In this document: positions 27,235-36,569 of the stretch, piece by piece
Numbering within the stretch: the first letter of the stretch is position 1
Layout: every line of letters starts with the position of its first letter
From: Bacteroidales bacterium
Lineage (GTDB): Bacteria > Bacteroidota > Bacteroidia > Bacteroidales > Bacteroidaceae
NCBI GenBank assembly: GCA_015060905.1
Contig: SUXQ01000005.1
Span: forward strand, 11,670-75,669
Direction of reading: 5' to 3'
DNA length: 64,000 nt
Program-made: the position numbers and the translations under genes
Notes under the pieces: generated by a model
Told to the model about the DNA's origin: nothing
What the model saw: the letters and a program-made list of their open reading frames with translations, nothing else
The model's database searches: none

Positions 27235-27803
27235 TGCCTTATAACTGTAACGACTCCACTCTCGGAGAGTTTTATTATACTCGAGGGCTTAGGCGAGCCT
27301 TTCTCTAACTGTTTGTAGTTCACCACATAATCCACAGCCGCCACAATTTCCGGATTAATTTCGGCAAAATAGCGAGGAGTAGGCTCGCCACTGATATTTG
27401 CCGAGGTTGAAACTACCGCACGCTGGAAACGGTAGCAAAGTTCCTTTGAGAACAATTCCGAGGTTACTCTTATTCCCACACTGCCATCCTCGGCAATGAG
27501 GTTGGGCGCAAGGTTGCGCGCACCATCGTAAATTATCGTCAGCGGCTTTGTCGTAAGCTCTATAAGGTCCCAAGCTACTGCGGGTATTTTTGAAACGTAA
27601 CGCACTATCCTGTCGGCAGAATCGACAAGCAGTAACATTGCTTTATTATCGACACGACGCTTAATTTCGTACACTCGTTTCACAGCCTCTTCGTTTGAAG
27701 CATCGCAACCGATGCCCCATACTGTGTCGGTGGGATAAAGAATTACTCCACCCTTGCGCATAACCTCTATGGCACGTTTAGCCTCATCTGCTATTGTTCC
27801 CAT
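27231..27803 (-). CDS. tsaC: Threonylcarbamoyl-AMP synthase (Sua5/YrdC/TsaC)
   Basis: Makes threonylcarbamoyl-AMP from threonine, bicarbonate and ATP, the first step toward t6A37 in tRNA. The 190-residue product is a single YrdC domain with GGVILYPTDTVWGIGCDA (about 18-35), KRRVDNKAMLLLV and STSANISGEPTP. No Sua5 C-terminal domain is present, so it is the short form. It lies 5 bases after prfC and overlaps the ClC gene by 4. Confidence 0.92.
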   Translation of the reverse strand: MGTIADEAKRAIEVMRKGGVILYPTDTVWGIGCDASNEEAVKRVYEIKRRVDNKAMLLLVDSADRIVRYVSKIPAVAWDLIELTTKPLTIIYDGARNLAPNLIAEDGSVGIRVTSELFSKELCYRFQRAVVSTSANISGEPTPRYFAEINPEIVAAVDYVVNYKQLEKGSPKPSSIIKLSESGVVTVIRQ

Positions 27804-27808
27804 TGTTA

Positions 27809-29383
27809 TCAGAATTCACTTGTAAAATGGAATTTTATACTCTTAAAATCATTCTGCGCCATCTGCAACACATAGTTGCTGTCGGCAAGAAAGACGTCGC
27901 GCCCCTCAATATCCTTTGCCATATATTGATATTTGCGCTTTTTGAAATTCTCAAGTTCTGCTTCATCGTCGCTCTCTATCCAGCATGCTTTATAGAGGCT
28001 TACAGGCTCCCAGCGACACTTTGCATTATACTCATTTTCGAGGCGATACTCAATGACTTCGAACTGCAACTGTCCGACGGTGCCTATCAGTTTGCGACCA
28101 TTATGCTGATTCACAAAAAGCTGTGCAACGCCCTCGCCCATAAGTTGGTCGATGCCTTTGGCAAGCTGTTTGGTCTTCATGGGGTCGGCATTTTCTATAT
28201 ATTTGAACATTTCGGGCGAGAAGCTGGGCAGACCTTTAAAATTGAGCATTTCGCCCTCAGTAAGAGTGTCGCCTATCTTAAAGTTTCCTGTGTCGGGAAG
28301 ACCTATAATATCTCCGGGATAAGCCTCGTCGATAGTACTCTTGCGTTGCGCCATAAACTGTGTGGGCGACGAAAAGCGCATATCCTTTCCCAGACGCACG
28401 TGGCGGTAGGGTGCATTGCGCACAAATTTTCCTGAGCATATTTTGCAGAATGCAACGCACGAACGGTGGTTGGGGTCGATGTTTGCAGTAATTTTGAAGA
28501 TGAATCCCGTAAATTTGGGCTCTTCGGGCGAAACGATGCGTCCTTCGGCCTGTACGGGACGGGGGCTGGGGGCTATCTTCACGAAACAGTTTAGAAGTTC
28601 CTGTACACCGAAATTATTCAATGCCGAGCCAAAAAAGACGGGCGCCACCTGTGCATCAAGATAGCTTTGTACTTCAAATTCGGGGTAAACACCCTCGACA
28701 AGTTCAAGGTCGTCGCGCAGCTTCATTGCAAGCTCTTCGCCTATATTTTCGTCAAGTTCTTTGCTGTTTACATCCACTGCTACCTTTTCTGTTACTCGTT
28801 GTTTGTTGGGAGTATAAAGGTCGAGTTTCTGCTCATAAATATTGTATACACCTTTGAAACGCGCTCCTTGGTCGATGGGCCAACTGAGCGGACGCACAGA
28901 GATTTTCAGTTCATTTTCTAGTTCGTCGAGCAGGTCAAAGGGGTCGCGTCCCTCACGGTCCATCTTGTTTACAAAAACAATGACGGGAGTGTTACGCATG
29001 CGGCAGACTGACATTAGTTTGCGTGTCTGCGCCTCGACACCTTTTGCGCTATCTACCACTATAATAACACTATCCACGGCTGTGAGGGTGCGAAAAGTAT
29101 CCTCGGCAAAATCTTGGTGACCGGGAGTGTCGAGAATGTTTATTTTGTAACCCTCGTAGTCAAACTCCATCACCGAAGTTGTAACCGAAATTCCACGCTG
29201 TTTCTCAATTTCCATCCAGTCGGATGTTGCTGTTTTTTTTATCTTGTTCGATTTTACAGCACCGGCAACCTGTATTTGTCCTCCAAACAACAGAAGTTTC
29301 TCGGTAAGAGTGGTCTTACCGGCGTCCGGGTGAGAAACTATGGCAAATGTTCTTCTTCTTCCTATCTCTTCTTGTACATTCAT
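27809..29383 (-). CDS. prfC: Peptide chain release factor 3
   Basis: GTPase that recycles RF1 and RF2 from ribosomes after termination. The 524-residue product has G1 [10 protein letters not shown] (about 18-27), switch motif DTPGHQDF and NKMD for guanine recognition, followed by EF-G-like domains II and III. Length is normal. It is in the middle of the LysE-DUF4924-prfC-tsaC-ClC-fmt run. Confidence 0.95.
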   Translation of the reverse strand: MNVQEEIGRRRTFAIVSHPDAGKTTLTEKLLLFGGQIQVAGAVKSNKIKKTATSDWMEIEKQRGISVTTSVMEFDYEGYKINILDTPGHQDFAEDTFRTLTAVDSVIIVVDSAKGVEAQTRKLMSVCRMRNTPVIVFVNKMDREGRDPFDLLDELENELKISVRPLSWPIDQGARFKGVYNIYEQKLDLYTPNKQRVTEKVAVDVNSKELDENIGEELAMKLRDDLELVEGVYPEFEVQSYLDAQVAPVFFGSALNNFGVQELLNCFVKIAPSPRPVQAEGRIVSPEEPKFTGFIFKITANIDPNHRSCVAFCKICSGKFVRNAPYRHVRLGKDMRFSSPTQFMAQRKSTIDEAYPGDIIGLPDTGNFKIGDTLTEGEMLNFKGLPSFSPEMFKYIENADPMKTKQLAKGIDQLMGEGVAQLFVNQHNGRKLIGTVGQLQFEVIEYRLENEYNAKCRWEPVSLYKACWIESDDEAELENFKKRKYQYMAKDIEGRDVFLADSNYVLQMAQNDFKSIKFHFTSEF

Positions 29384-29444
29384 AGTAATTTCATTTTTTT
29401 ATTCCGCAGGCGTGCCATAAATGCACGCAAACAGCTTTTATCGA

Positions 29445-30002
29445 TTAAGCTTCGTCATCTTCGAGTTTAAGGCGTCCCTCTTCATCCTCTTTGTAATACA
29501 ATGACAGCATAGATATAAATTTGCTTATTTCGGTGGTTGCCTTCAACGTTTCCTCGCTTATTTCGCGTTTCTGCAGCTTCAGCATCCACACCATATACAA
29601 TGCATCGAAACAATTCTCAAGCTCGGGTTTTTCTTGCCCGTTGCTCTTTGTCCTGAACTCTACAATAAATGGCAAAGCCTTGTAATATGCAGCCGAATAG
29701 AAAGGTACTTTCGGCGACTCGAGCAGACGCAGATGAAGATCGGTAAGCATTATTATGATATTTTTGTTTATTTGCAAATGACCCGTCTGTGCCACCCCTT
29801 CGGTGCGCATCATTTCCACAAGATTGCCGTACCATTCGGTTAGTTGCACCTTGCCCTCTTCGGGAAGTCCGAATGCCGAAATTATATTACTCTTGATGCT
29901 GTCGAGAGAGAGATTGTTGGCTCTTATCAAGTCCTCGACCTGCCACATATACAGCAGATACTCTGCTATATTTTTCTTTCTTAATTCCTGGGATATAAAC
30001 AA
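29445..30002 (-). CDS. DUF4924 family protein
   Basis: A 185-residue, all-helical, soluble-looking protein beginning MFISQELRKKNIAEYLLYMWQVEDLIRA, which I recognise as the Bacteroidales DUF4924 family. No catalytic motif is visible. It sits 12 bases after the LysE-like gene and upstream of prfC. Function unknown. Confidence 0.78.
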   Translation of the reverse strand: MFISQELRKKNIAEYLLYMWQVEDLIRANNLSLDSIKSNIISAFGLPEEGKVQLTEWYGNLVEMMRTEGVAQTGHLQINKNIIIMLTDLHLRLLESPKVPFYSAAYYKALPFIVEFRTKSNGQEKPELENCFDALYMVWMLKLQKREISEETLKATTEISKFISMLSLYYKEDEEGRLKLEDDEA

Positions 30003-30014
30003 AGCCTTAGTATT

Positions 30015-30725
30015 TTAATGGAACGAATATATTCCTGTCAGAAGTAATACCACACTCACAAACGAAGCGGTTATAACAACAGCCCCGATTATGCGGTTTA
30101 TTATCCATATTCCGCGAACATCGAATCGATTCCTCAACTTATTTACAGCATATGTAATAAACAACCACCACAATACTGCACCACCCAAAATAGACAAATA
30201 TCCTATTGCCTGCTCTATAAACGGAAGGTCGGGCAGCATGAACGACAATGGCGTAAACATTGCGAGGAACAAGAATATAATCAAAGGATTGGAGAGGGTT
30301 ATAAAGAAACCCGTCAGTGCATTGTGTATCAGATTACTGCGGTTACGGCTTACTTTGTGTGTATTTTTTGCAGGATTTGTGCGATAGGTATATATTCCGA
30401 AACACAGCAACATTATGCTGCCGCATAATTGCAGCCAGAAAAGGTTACGTTCATTGTGAATAAAATCGTATATAAATGACAATCCGTAACCGGTGATAAG
30501 TGCATAAATTATATCACTTACAGCAGCACCGCAACCTGTAACAATACCATAGGCACGACCTTTGTTAAGTGTCCTTTGCACACATAACACACCTACCGGC
30601 CCCATTGGAGCCGAAGCTACAATTCCAATAATAAGGCCTTTTACAACTATTTCGAGTAGCGACATTTGCGCCACAAGCTGTTGCAAAAAGTCATTTTGCT
30701 GTATAAATTCGTTAATTTCGTTCAT
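30015..30725 (-). CDS. LysE-family amino acid exporter
   Basis: A 236-residue inner-membrane protein with six predicted membrane segments. The block IGIVASAPMGPVGVLCVQRTLNKGR (about 33-57) is the LysE/RhtB signature, followed by a mid-protein SNPLIIFLFLAMF stretch. The extra N-terminal 20 residues are hydrophilic. The amino acid exported cannot be told from sequence. It seems to head the run that ends with fmt. Confidence 0.85.
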   Translation of the reverse strand: MNEINEFIQQNDFLQQLVAQMSLLEIVVKGLIIGIVASAPMGPVGVLCVQRTLNKGRAYGIVTGCGAAVSDIIYALITGYGLSFIYDFIHNERNLFWLQLCGSIMLLCFGIYTYRTNPAKNTHKVSRNRSNLIHNALTGFFITLSNPLIIFLFLAMFTPLSFMLPDLPFIEQAIGYLSILGGAVLWWLFITYAVNKLRNRFDVRGIWIINRIIGAVVITASFVSVVLLLTGIYSFH

Positions 30726-30842
30726 CTCTGCAAAGATAATATAAATAGATGAAACACGTAAATCCTATTTTGATATTTTTATAGAAAAAGATAGCATATC
30801 TGTTCCTCTTTTTTTTCTTAGGGCATAAATTTCATACAAAAT

Positions 30843-30878
30843 ACCCAAATAGGTCGTGCGCACACGACCTATTTGGGT
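30843..30878 (-). terminator. Terminator after glnN
   Basis: ACCCAAATAGGTCGTG (30843-30858) pairs perfectly with CACGACCTATTTGGGT (30863-30878): a 16-bp stem with loop CGCA, about 20 bases past the glnN stop. It separates glnN from the LysE-fmt operon on the same strand. Confidence 0.85.
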
Positions 30879-30898
30879 AGAAAATGCGAATTATTTCA

Positions 30899-33082
30899 TC
30901 AGCAAATAAACAGCAATTCGCGATATTTGGGTAATGTCCACAGTTCGTTATCCACGATAAGTTCGAGCTTATCAACATGTACTCTTATCGCTTCGAGCAT
31001 GGGAGCCACCGTATCGTGATAAGCAATAGCTTTTTCGCGTTCTATGGTTATGCGGTTGGCGACCTTGCGACACTCGACCATTGCATTTACCATTCTTTTT
31101 ATTTCTGAGACATGCGTTGCAATCTCTTTTACTGTGGCTATATTTTCGGCGGAGTATCTGTCGCCCTCTTCTTTGCCGAGGACCGTCTCCATTTTAATTA
31201 TATTGTCCAACAACGAGCTTTGATACTTCATTGCAGTGGGGACAATGTGGTTAAGCGCAAGGTCGCCAAGCACACGCGCCTCTATCTGCACCTTTTTTGT
31301 ATACATTTCCCATTTAATTTCGTTACGTGCTTTAAGTTCTGTTTCGCTCATAACCTCTGTCTTTGCAAACATTTCTATGCTGGCCTTGTCGAGGTAACGG
31401 TCGAACACCACAGGTGCGCTCGACTCGCAATCGAGGCCACGCAAGGCTGCCTCGGCCTTCCATTCGTCTGAGTATCCGTTGCCGTCGAAACGGATGGGCT
31501 TGCTGTATTTTATATATTTTCGCAGCACCTTTACCAGGGCATTCTCTTTTGTCGCACCACCCTCAATTAGCGCATCTACTTCGTTCTTGAAAATAACAAG
31601 TTGTTCGGCCATGGCTGCATTAAGAGCAATCATTGCCGAGGCGCAGTTTGCCTCGGAGCCTACGGCGCGGAATTCGAAACGGTTGCCTGTAAAGGCAAAG
31701 GGTGACGTACGGTTGCGGTCGGTATTATCTATAAGAAGTTCGGGTATCTGCGGAATATTCAGGCGCAGCTCGCGTTTGCTCAATATTTTTACAACGTCGT
31801 CGGTTGTTTCCATGTGGTCGAGTACCGAGGATAGTTGCGAGCCGAGGAAACTTGAAATAATTGCAGGCGGTGCCTCGTTTGCTCCTAAACGGTGGGCATT
31901 TGTCGCAGACATTATGCTTGCCTTCAAAAGTCCATTGTGACGATAGATTGCCGCAAGGGTGTTTACGACAAATGTGATGAAACGAAGATTTTCCTTGTCG
32001 GTTTTTCCGGGCGCCATGAGCAGCGTGCCGTTGTCTGTGCCCAGCGACCAGTTGTTGTGTTTGCCCGAGCCATTGACGCCTTTGAATGGTTTTTCGTGCA
32101 ACAGCACTATAAAGCCGTGTTTGCGGGCAACGACCTTCATCAACGACATTATTATCATATTGTGGTCGACTGCAAGGTTACACTCTTCGTAGATGGGGGC
32201 AAGCTCGAATTGGTTGGGGGCAACCTCGTTGTGACAGGTTTTTGCGGGAATTCCCAACTTGAGTGCCTCAACCTCGAGGTCTGTCATAAAAGCCGCTACA
32301 CGCTCGGGAATTGAGCCAAAATAGTGGTCGTCGAGCTGTTGATTTTTGGCGCTGTCATGTCCCATGAGCGTGCGCCCTGTCATCTGCAGGTCGGGGCGGG
32401 CAAGCGCCATGTCCTCATCGACGAGGAAATACTCTTGCTCCCAGCCAAGATAGGTGTTTACCTTTTTCACACTTTTATCAAAATAGTGACATACGTCGGT
32501 AGCTGCCTTATCGACGGCGCGTATGGCCTTGAGCAACGGGGCTTTATAGTCGAGTGCCTCGCCTGTGTATGAAATAAAGATTGTGGGGACACACAGGGTG
32601 TCGCCTATCAAAAAGGCCGGAGAGGTGGGGTCCCACGCGCTGTATCCGCGAGCCTCGAAGGTGCTGCGTATTCCGCCGTTGGGGAAAGATGATGCGTCAG
32701 GCTCTTGCTGCACAAGCAGTTTGCCTGAGAATTTTTCAATAACACCGCCCTTGCCATCGTGCTCTACAAAAGCGTCGTGTTTTTCGGCGGTTGTTTCGGT
32801 CAATGGGTGGAACCAATGGGTATAATGAGTAGCTCCATTTTCTATAGCCCATCGTTTCATGCCCTCGGCAACGCCGTCGGCTATGGAAACATCGAGTGAG
32901 GCGCCATTGTCAATAACATCAATAAGTTTGGCATAAATATCGCTCGAAAGATATTTGAACATCTTTTCGCGATTGAATACGTTCATCGCAAAATAGTCTG
33001 CCGGACGCCCTTTGGGCATCGTCGGCTTAACGGGTTTCTTGTTAAACGCATCGCGAACAACGTCGAATCTTAATTTTGACAT
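30899..33082 (-). CDS. glnN: Glutamine synthetase type III
   Basis: ATP-dependent ligation of ammonia to glutamate, the main ammonium assimilation step in many Bacteroidota. The 727-residue product has NGSGKHNNWSLGTDNG, TCHNEVAPNQFELAP and NRTSPFAFTGNRFEFRAVGSE, hallmarks of the large GSIII class. I chose the ATG at 33082 (MSKLRFDVVRDAF), where the family usually starts; an upstream in-frame GTG at 33133 would add 17 residues. A -7 box lies about 90 bases upstream and a strong terminator follows, so it is monocistronic. Confidence 0.95.
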   Translation of the reverse strand: MSKLRFDVVRDAFNKKPVKPTMPKGRPADYFAMNVFNREKMFKYLSSDIYAKLIDVIDNGASLDVSIADGVAEGMKRWAIENGATHYTHWFHPLTETTAEKHDAFVEHDGKGGVIEKFSGKLLVQQEPDASSFPNGGIRSTFEARGYSAWDPTSPAFLIGDTLCVPTIFISYTGEALDYKAPLLKAIRAVDKAATDVCHYFDKSVKKVNTYLGWEQEYFLVDEDMALARPDLQMTGRTLMGHDSAKNQQLDDHYFGSIPERVAAFMTDLEVEALKLGIPAKTCHNEVAPNQFELAPIYEECNLAVDHNMIIMSLMKVVARKHGFIVLLHEKPFKGVNGSGKHNNWSLGTDNGTLLMAPGKTDKENLRFITFVVNTLAAIYRHNGLLKASIMSATNAHRLGANEAPPAIISSFLGSQLSSVLDHMETTDDVVKILSKRELRLNIPQIPELLIDNTDRNRTSPFAFTGNRFEFRAVGSEANCASAMIALNAAMAEQLVIFKNEVDALIEGGATKENALVKVLRKYIKYSKPIRFDGNGYSDEWKAEAALRGLDCESSAPVVFDRYLDKASIEMFAKTEVMSETELKARNEIKWEMYTKKVQIEARVLGDLALNHIVPTAMKYQSSLLDNIIKMETVLGKEEGDRYSAENIATVKEIATHVSEIKRMVNAMVECRKVANRITIEREKAIAYHDTVAPMLEAIRVHVDKLELIVDNELWTLPKYRELLFIC

Positions 33083-33173
33083 AGTAATATTAATTTTCAA
33101 AAATACATTTTGCAGCAGCACCGATTTTGACAATATTTTTTACCTAAGCTACCGCTGTTTAAAAAGTCATTTA

Positions 33174-33181
33174 CAAAGATA
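33174..33181 (-). promoter_or_regulatory. Putative -7 box for glnN
   Basis: Reads TATCTTTG on the minus strand, an exact match to TAnnTTTG, about 90 bases before the chosen glnN start. Confidence 0.5.
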
Positions 33182-33579
33182 CTAACGGAACAACAGAGTA
33201 AAAAGGAATTTTAGAAAAATCCACCCTCTTTAAAGAAAAAAATAGCAAAAAAGGGGCGCATTTTTAAAAGTGCGGGATACTTTATCGATAAAATTCATAT
33301 AAAAACAGGGAATTTTTCAAAATTGCGGGTATGTTATCAATATTTGGAGAATAAATAAACAGAAATACAAAAGTTTATATTTAAAAATGTATTTGTAAGG
33401 ATATTTCCAAACAATAACAACTCTTTACCATCCTAAAATTCCACAAATTTTCGTAAGTTTGCATAAAAGAAAAAGAAAATTCACGCTTAGTCGCACACAA
33501 TATTCGTTATAATATTAAAAAAACAACGTAAAAGAGCGAAATTATAAGCAACAATTTTATTTAAAATAGGAGGATTCAT

Positions 33580-33587
33580 TATCTTTG
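33580..33587 (+). promoter_or_regulatory. Putative -7 box for dcp
   Basis: TATCTTTG matches TAnnTTTG exactly and predicts a short leader of about 20 bases before the ATG at 33615. It also argues against translation starting further upstream. Confidence 0.5.
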
Positions 33588-33614
33588 CAAATCTCTCCGC
33601 AGAATGTAACGAAC

Positions 33615-35702
33615 ATGAGCAACGATAATATAACAGAAATAACAGATGCAACAAAAAACCCTTTGTTGCAACCATATAACACCCCATTCGAAGCTATTCC
33701 CTTCGACAAGATAGAACTTTCGCACATACTCCCTGCAATAAAAGAGGGAATAAGAATGGAGCAGAAAGAGATTGCCGCAATCACAGGGAACAGCGTAGCC
33801 CCAACCTTCGAAAATACAATTATCCCTTTTGAAAAGACCGGCGAAACAATTTCAAAGGTCACAAGCGTGCTTAACACCTACATGAATGTACGCAACGACG
33901 AAGAGATACAAGAAATTTCCGAAGAGGCCTATTCGTTGCTTACCGAACACCGCAACAACATTTATCTTGACGAAAAACTCTTTTCAAGGATAAAAGAAGT
34001 ATACAACAACGCCGGCCCCGCATTAAACAGCGAACAATGCCGTTTGCTTCAGACAATATACGAACATTTTGTGGCAGCAGGCGCAAACCTCAACGACAAG
34101 CAAAAAGAAAAATACCGCGAGCTTACACAAAATCTGAACAAGCTGGAACTTAAATTTCAAGAAAACACCCTGAAAGAAACAGATAATTTCAGCCTGCACA
34201 TAACAGACAAGGGACAGCTTGACGGCCTTCCCGAAAGCCTTGTAGAGTCGGCGGCACTCGCAGCAAAAGAGGCCGGGAAAGAAGGATGGATATTTACCCT
34301 CCATCGCCCAAGCTACATACCCTTCCTATGCTTCAGCACCCAACGAGAGCTGCGCAAGAAACTATACACAGCATACAGTTCATTAGGAGCAAAAAGCGAC
34401 GAATATGACAACCGTGCACTCGTAGTACAAATAGTAAATGCCCGTCTGGAGCTTGCCAACCTGCTCGGTTACAACACCTATTCGGACTATATAACCTCGC
34501 AACGCATGGCCCGGAACAGCGACAATGTATTTTCGCTGTTGGGACGCCTCACATGGTCGTACCTACCAACCGCCCGCCGCGAGACAGACGAAATTAAAGA
34601 ACTTGCACGCGAAATTGAAGGCGACAATTTTGAATTAATGCCGTGGGACTTTCTCTACTACTCCGAGAAATTGAAGCAAAAGAAACACTCCCTCGACGAC
34701 GAAATGTTACGCCCCTACCTTGCACTCGAACAGGTGTTGCACGGAATTGCCAACCTCGCCACACGACTATACGGAATAACTTTCCGCAAGAATGAGAAGA
34801 TTCCCGTCTACCATCCTGACGTAAGAGTATTCGAAGTATACGACTACGACGGGCGATTCCTCGCCCTGCTCTACTGCGACTTTTTCCCTCGCAAAGGCAA
34901 ACGTTCGGGCGCATGGATGGACTCCATAAAAGGACAATACAAAGATGCAGACGGCACCGACCACCGTCCACATGTTACCCTTACGACAAACATCACAAAG
35001 CCCACACCCGGAAAGCCGGCAATGCTGACGATAGACGAAGTAAACACCATGCTTCACGAATTTGGGCACTGTCTGCACGGAATATTCTCGGACGTGACAT
35101 ACGAAAGCCTGTGCAGCCCCGACGTACTATGGGACTTTGTGGAACTCCCCTCGCAAATAATGGAAAATTTCACCACACAGAAAGAATTCCTTAACACCTT
35201 TGCCTTCCACTACGAAACAGGAGCAACAATCCCCGAAGAACTGTTGCAACGAGTAAACGACGCACGTAACTTCAAAGCAGGATACAACTGCATACGTCAG
35301 GTAGGATTAGGCCTTATAGACCAAGCATGGCACAATATATCTAAGCCCTTCGACGGAGAAGTGCTGACATACGAACAAAAAGCCATAGAAGCACTGAAAC
35401 TACTGCCCGAAGTTAGCGGAACAGGAATAACACCACAGTTCAGCCATATAATGACAGGCGGATACTCGGCCGGATACTACAGCTACAAGTGGGCAGAAAT
35501 GCTCGACGCCGACGCCTTTGCACTATTCAAAGAGAATGGAATATTCTCGACAAAGATAGCACAATCGTTCCGCGACAATATTCTTGCACGCGGAAACAGT
35601 GAACACCCGCAAATATTATACAAAAAATTCCGAGGGAGCGAGCCGCATCTCGACGCAATGCTGCAACGCGACGGAATTGATACAATATGCCCGCACCTAT
35701 GA
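33615..35702 (+). CDS. dcp: M3-family peptidyl-dipeptidase (Dcp-like)
   Basis: Zinc metallopeptidase that trims dipeptides or cleaves oligopeptides. The 695-residue product has the M3 motif HEFGHCLHG with the zinc His at 481 and 485, and the late block YSAGYYSYKWAEMLDADAF typical of Dcp. It starts MSNDNITEITDAT with no signal peptide, so it should be cytoplasmic. Its stop overlaps the next gene's ATG (ATGA), implying coupling to the lipoprotein gene. Confidence 0.92.
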   Translation: MSNDNITEITDATKNPLLQPYNTPFEAIPFDKIELSHILPAIKEGIRMEQKEIAAITGNSVAPTFENTIIPFEKTGETISKVTSVLNTYMNVRNDEEIQEISEEAYSLLTEHRNNIYLDEKLFSRIKEVYNNAGPALNSEQCRLLQTIYEHFVAAGANLNDKQKEKYRELTQNLNKLELKFQENTLKETDNFSLHITDKGQLDGLPESLVESAALAAKEAGKEGWIFTLHRPSYIPFLCFSTQRELRKKLYTAYSSLGAKSDEYDNRALVVQIVNARLELANLLGYNTYSDYITSQRMARNSDNVFSLLGRLTWSYLPTARRETDEIKELAREIEGDNFELMPWDFLYYSEKLKQKKHSLDDEMLRPYLALEQVLHGIANLATRLYGITFRKNEKIPVYHPDVRVFEVYDYDGRFLALLYCDFFPRKGKRSGAWMDSIKGQYKDADGTDHRPHVTLTTNITKPTPGKPAMLTIDEVNTMLHEFGHCLHGIFSDVTYESLCSPDVLWDFVELPSQIMENFTTQKEFLNTFAFHYETGATIPEELLQRVNDARNFKAGYNCIRQVGLGLIDQAWHNISKPFDGEVLTYEQKAIEALKLLPEVSGTGITPQFSHIMTGGYSAGYYSYKWAEMLDADAFALFKENGIFSTKIAQSFRDNILARGNSEHPQILYKKFRGSEPHLDAMLQRDGIDTICPHL

Positions 35703-36121
35703 TAAAGATAAAAAACATATTATTACTGCTGCTACTATCGACCACCCTCGCCTCGTGCGACAGTGGTGACGACCTTACAGAGATTTTTCAGAGCCACACG
35801 TGGAAACTCTCACACTTCAACGAAGGCGGGCAAATAACATCCCCATCGGGAAACTCGGCCTACACACTTAAATTCCACGACACAACATTCTCCTTTACCA
35901 CAAAAAGCGGAGCAACAATCACAGGATATTGGCAGGCCGACAATAAAGAACGAACATTCAGTTGTTCGCAGGTACAAGTAAGCAACGGCACCATTGCCAC
36001 AGACGCCATAGCCCAAAAAGCCGAAAAATTCTTCAAAGAGGCAAAAAATTACGAAGGCGACAGCAATTATCTGAAAATAATGATACAGAAAAACAGCTTC
36101 ATGCAATTTCATAATAAATAA
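35699..36121 (+). CDS. Small lipoprotein of unknown function
   Basis: A 140-residue protein starting MIKIKNILLLLLLSTTLASC, a lipoprotein signal with Cys20. The mature part reads HTWKLSHFNEGGQITSPSG and then beta-rich sequence with YTLKFHDTTFSF and GYWQADNKERTFSC, reminiscent of META/HslJ-type or other Bacteroidales lipocalin-like lipoproteins. I cannot assign a function. It overlaps dcp by four bases and lies two bases before the dCMP deaminase gene. Confidence 0.72.
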   Translation: MIKIKNILLLLLLSTTLASCDSGDDLTEIFQSHTWKLSHFNEGGQITSPSGNSAYTLKFHDTTFSFTTKSGATITGYWQADNKERTFSCSQVQVSNGTIATDAIAQKAEKFFKEAKNYEGDSNYLKIMIQKNSFMQFHNK

Positions 36122-36123
36122 CT

Positions 36124-36555
36124 ATGGAAAAAATTGAAAAAAAACAGACTGACCTTGACCTAAGATACATACGCATGGCAAGAATATGGGCAGAAAACTC
36201 ATACTGCAAACGCAGACAAGTTGGTGCCATCATCGTAAAAGACAAAATGATAATCTCGGACGGATACAACGGCACCCCCTCGGGATTCGAAAATATATGT
36301 GAGGACGAGAGCGGACTGACAAAACCCTATGTACTACACGCCGAAGCAAATGCAATAACAAAAATAGCACGCTCGGGCAACAACAGCGACGGAGCCACCC
36401 TATACGTAACAGCAGCCCCATGCATAGAGTGTGCCAAACTGATAATACAAGCAGGCATAAAAAGAGTCGTATACTCCGAAGAGTATCGCCTTAAAGACGG
36501 AATAGAACTATTGCAAAGAGCAGGCATCGAAGTTGTTCTTACAAAAGAAGATTAA
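36124..36555 (+). CDS. dCMP/cytidine deaminase family protein (ComEB-like)
   Basis: A 143-residue zinc deaminase of the dCMP deaminase type, which would convert dCMP to dUMP for dTTP synthesis. Zinc ligands and catalytic Glu are all present: His72 and Glu74 (HAEAN) and Cys100/Cys103 (PCIEC). Length is normal. It sits in the dcp-lipoprotein-deaminase-S41 run. The exact substrate is by family resemblance. Confidence 0.9.
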   Translation: MEKIEKKQTDLDLRYIRMARIWAENSYCKRRQVGAIIVKDKMIISDGYNGTPSGFENICEDESGLTKPYVLHAEANAITKIARSGNNSDGATLYVTAAPCIECAKLIIQAGIKRVVYSEEYRLKDGIELLQRAGIEVVLTKED

Positions 36556-36569
36556 AAACACACATAAAA

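Larger units (their letters stand above)
33083..33614. other. Divergent intergenic region between glnN and dcp
   Basis: About 530 bases of AT-rich DNA. It contains one -7 box for each flanking gene (33174-33181 minus and 33580-33587 plus). I see no small gene, RNA motif or clear operator in the rest. Confidence 0.55.
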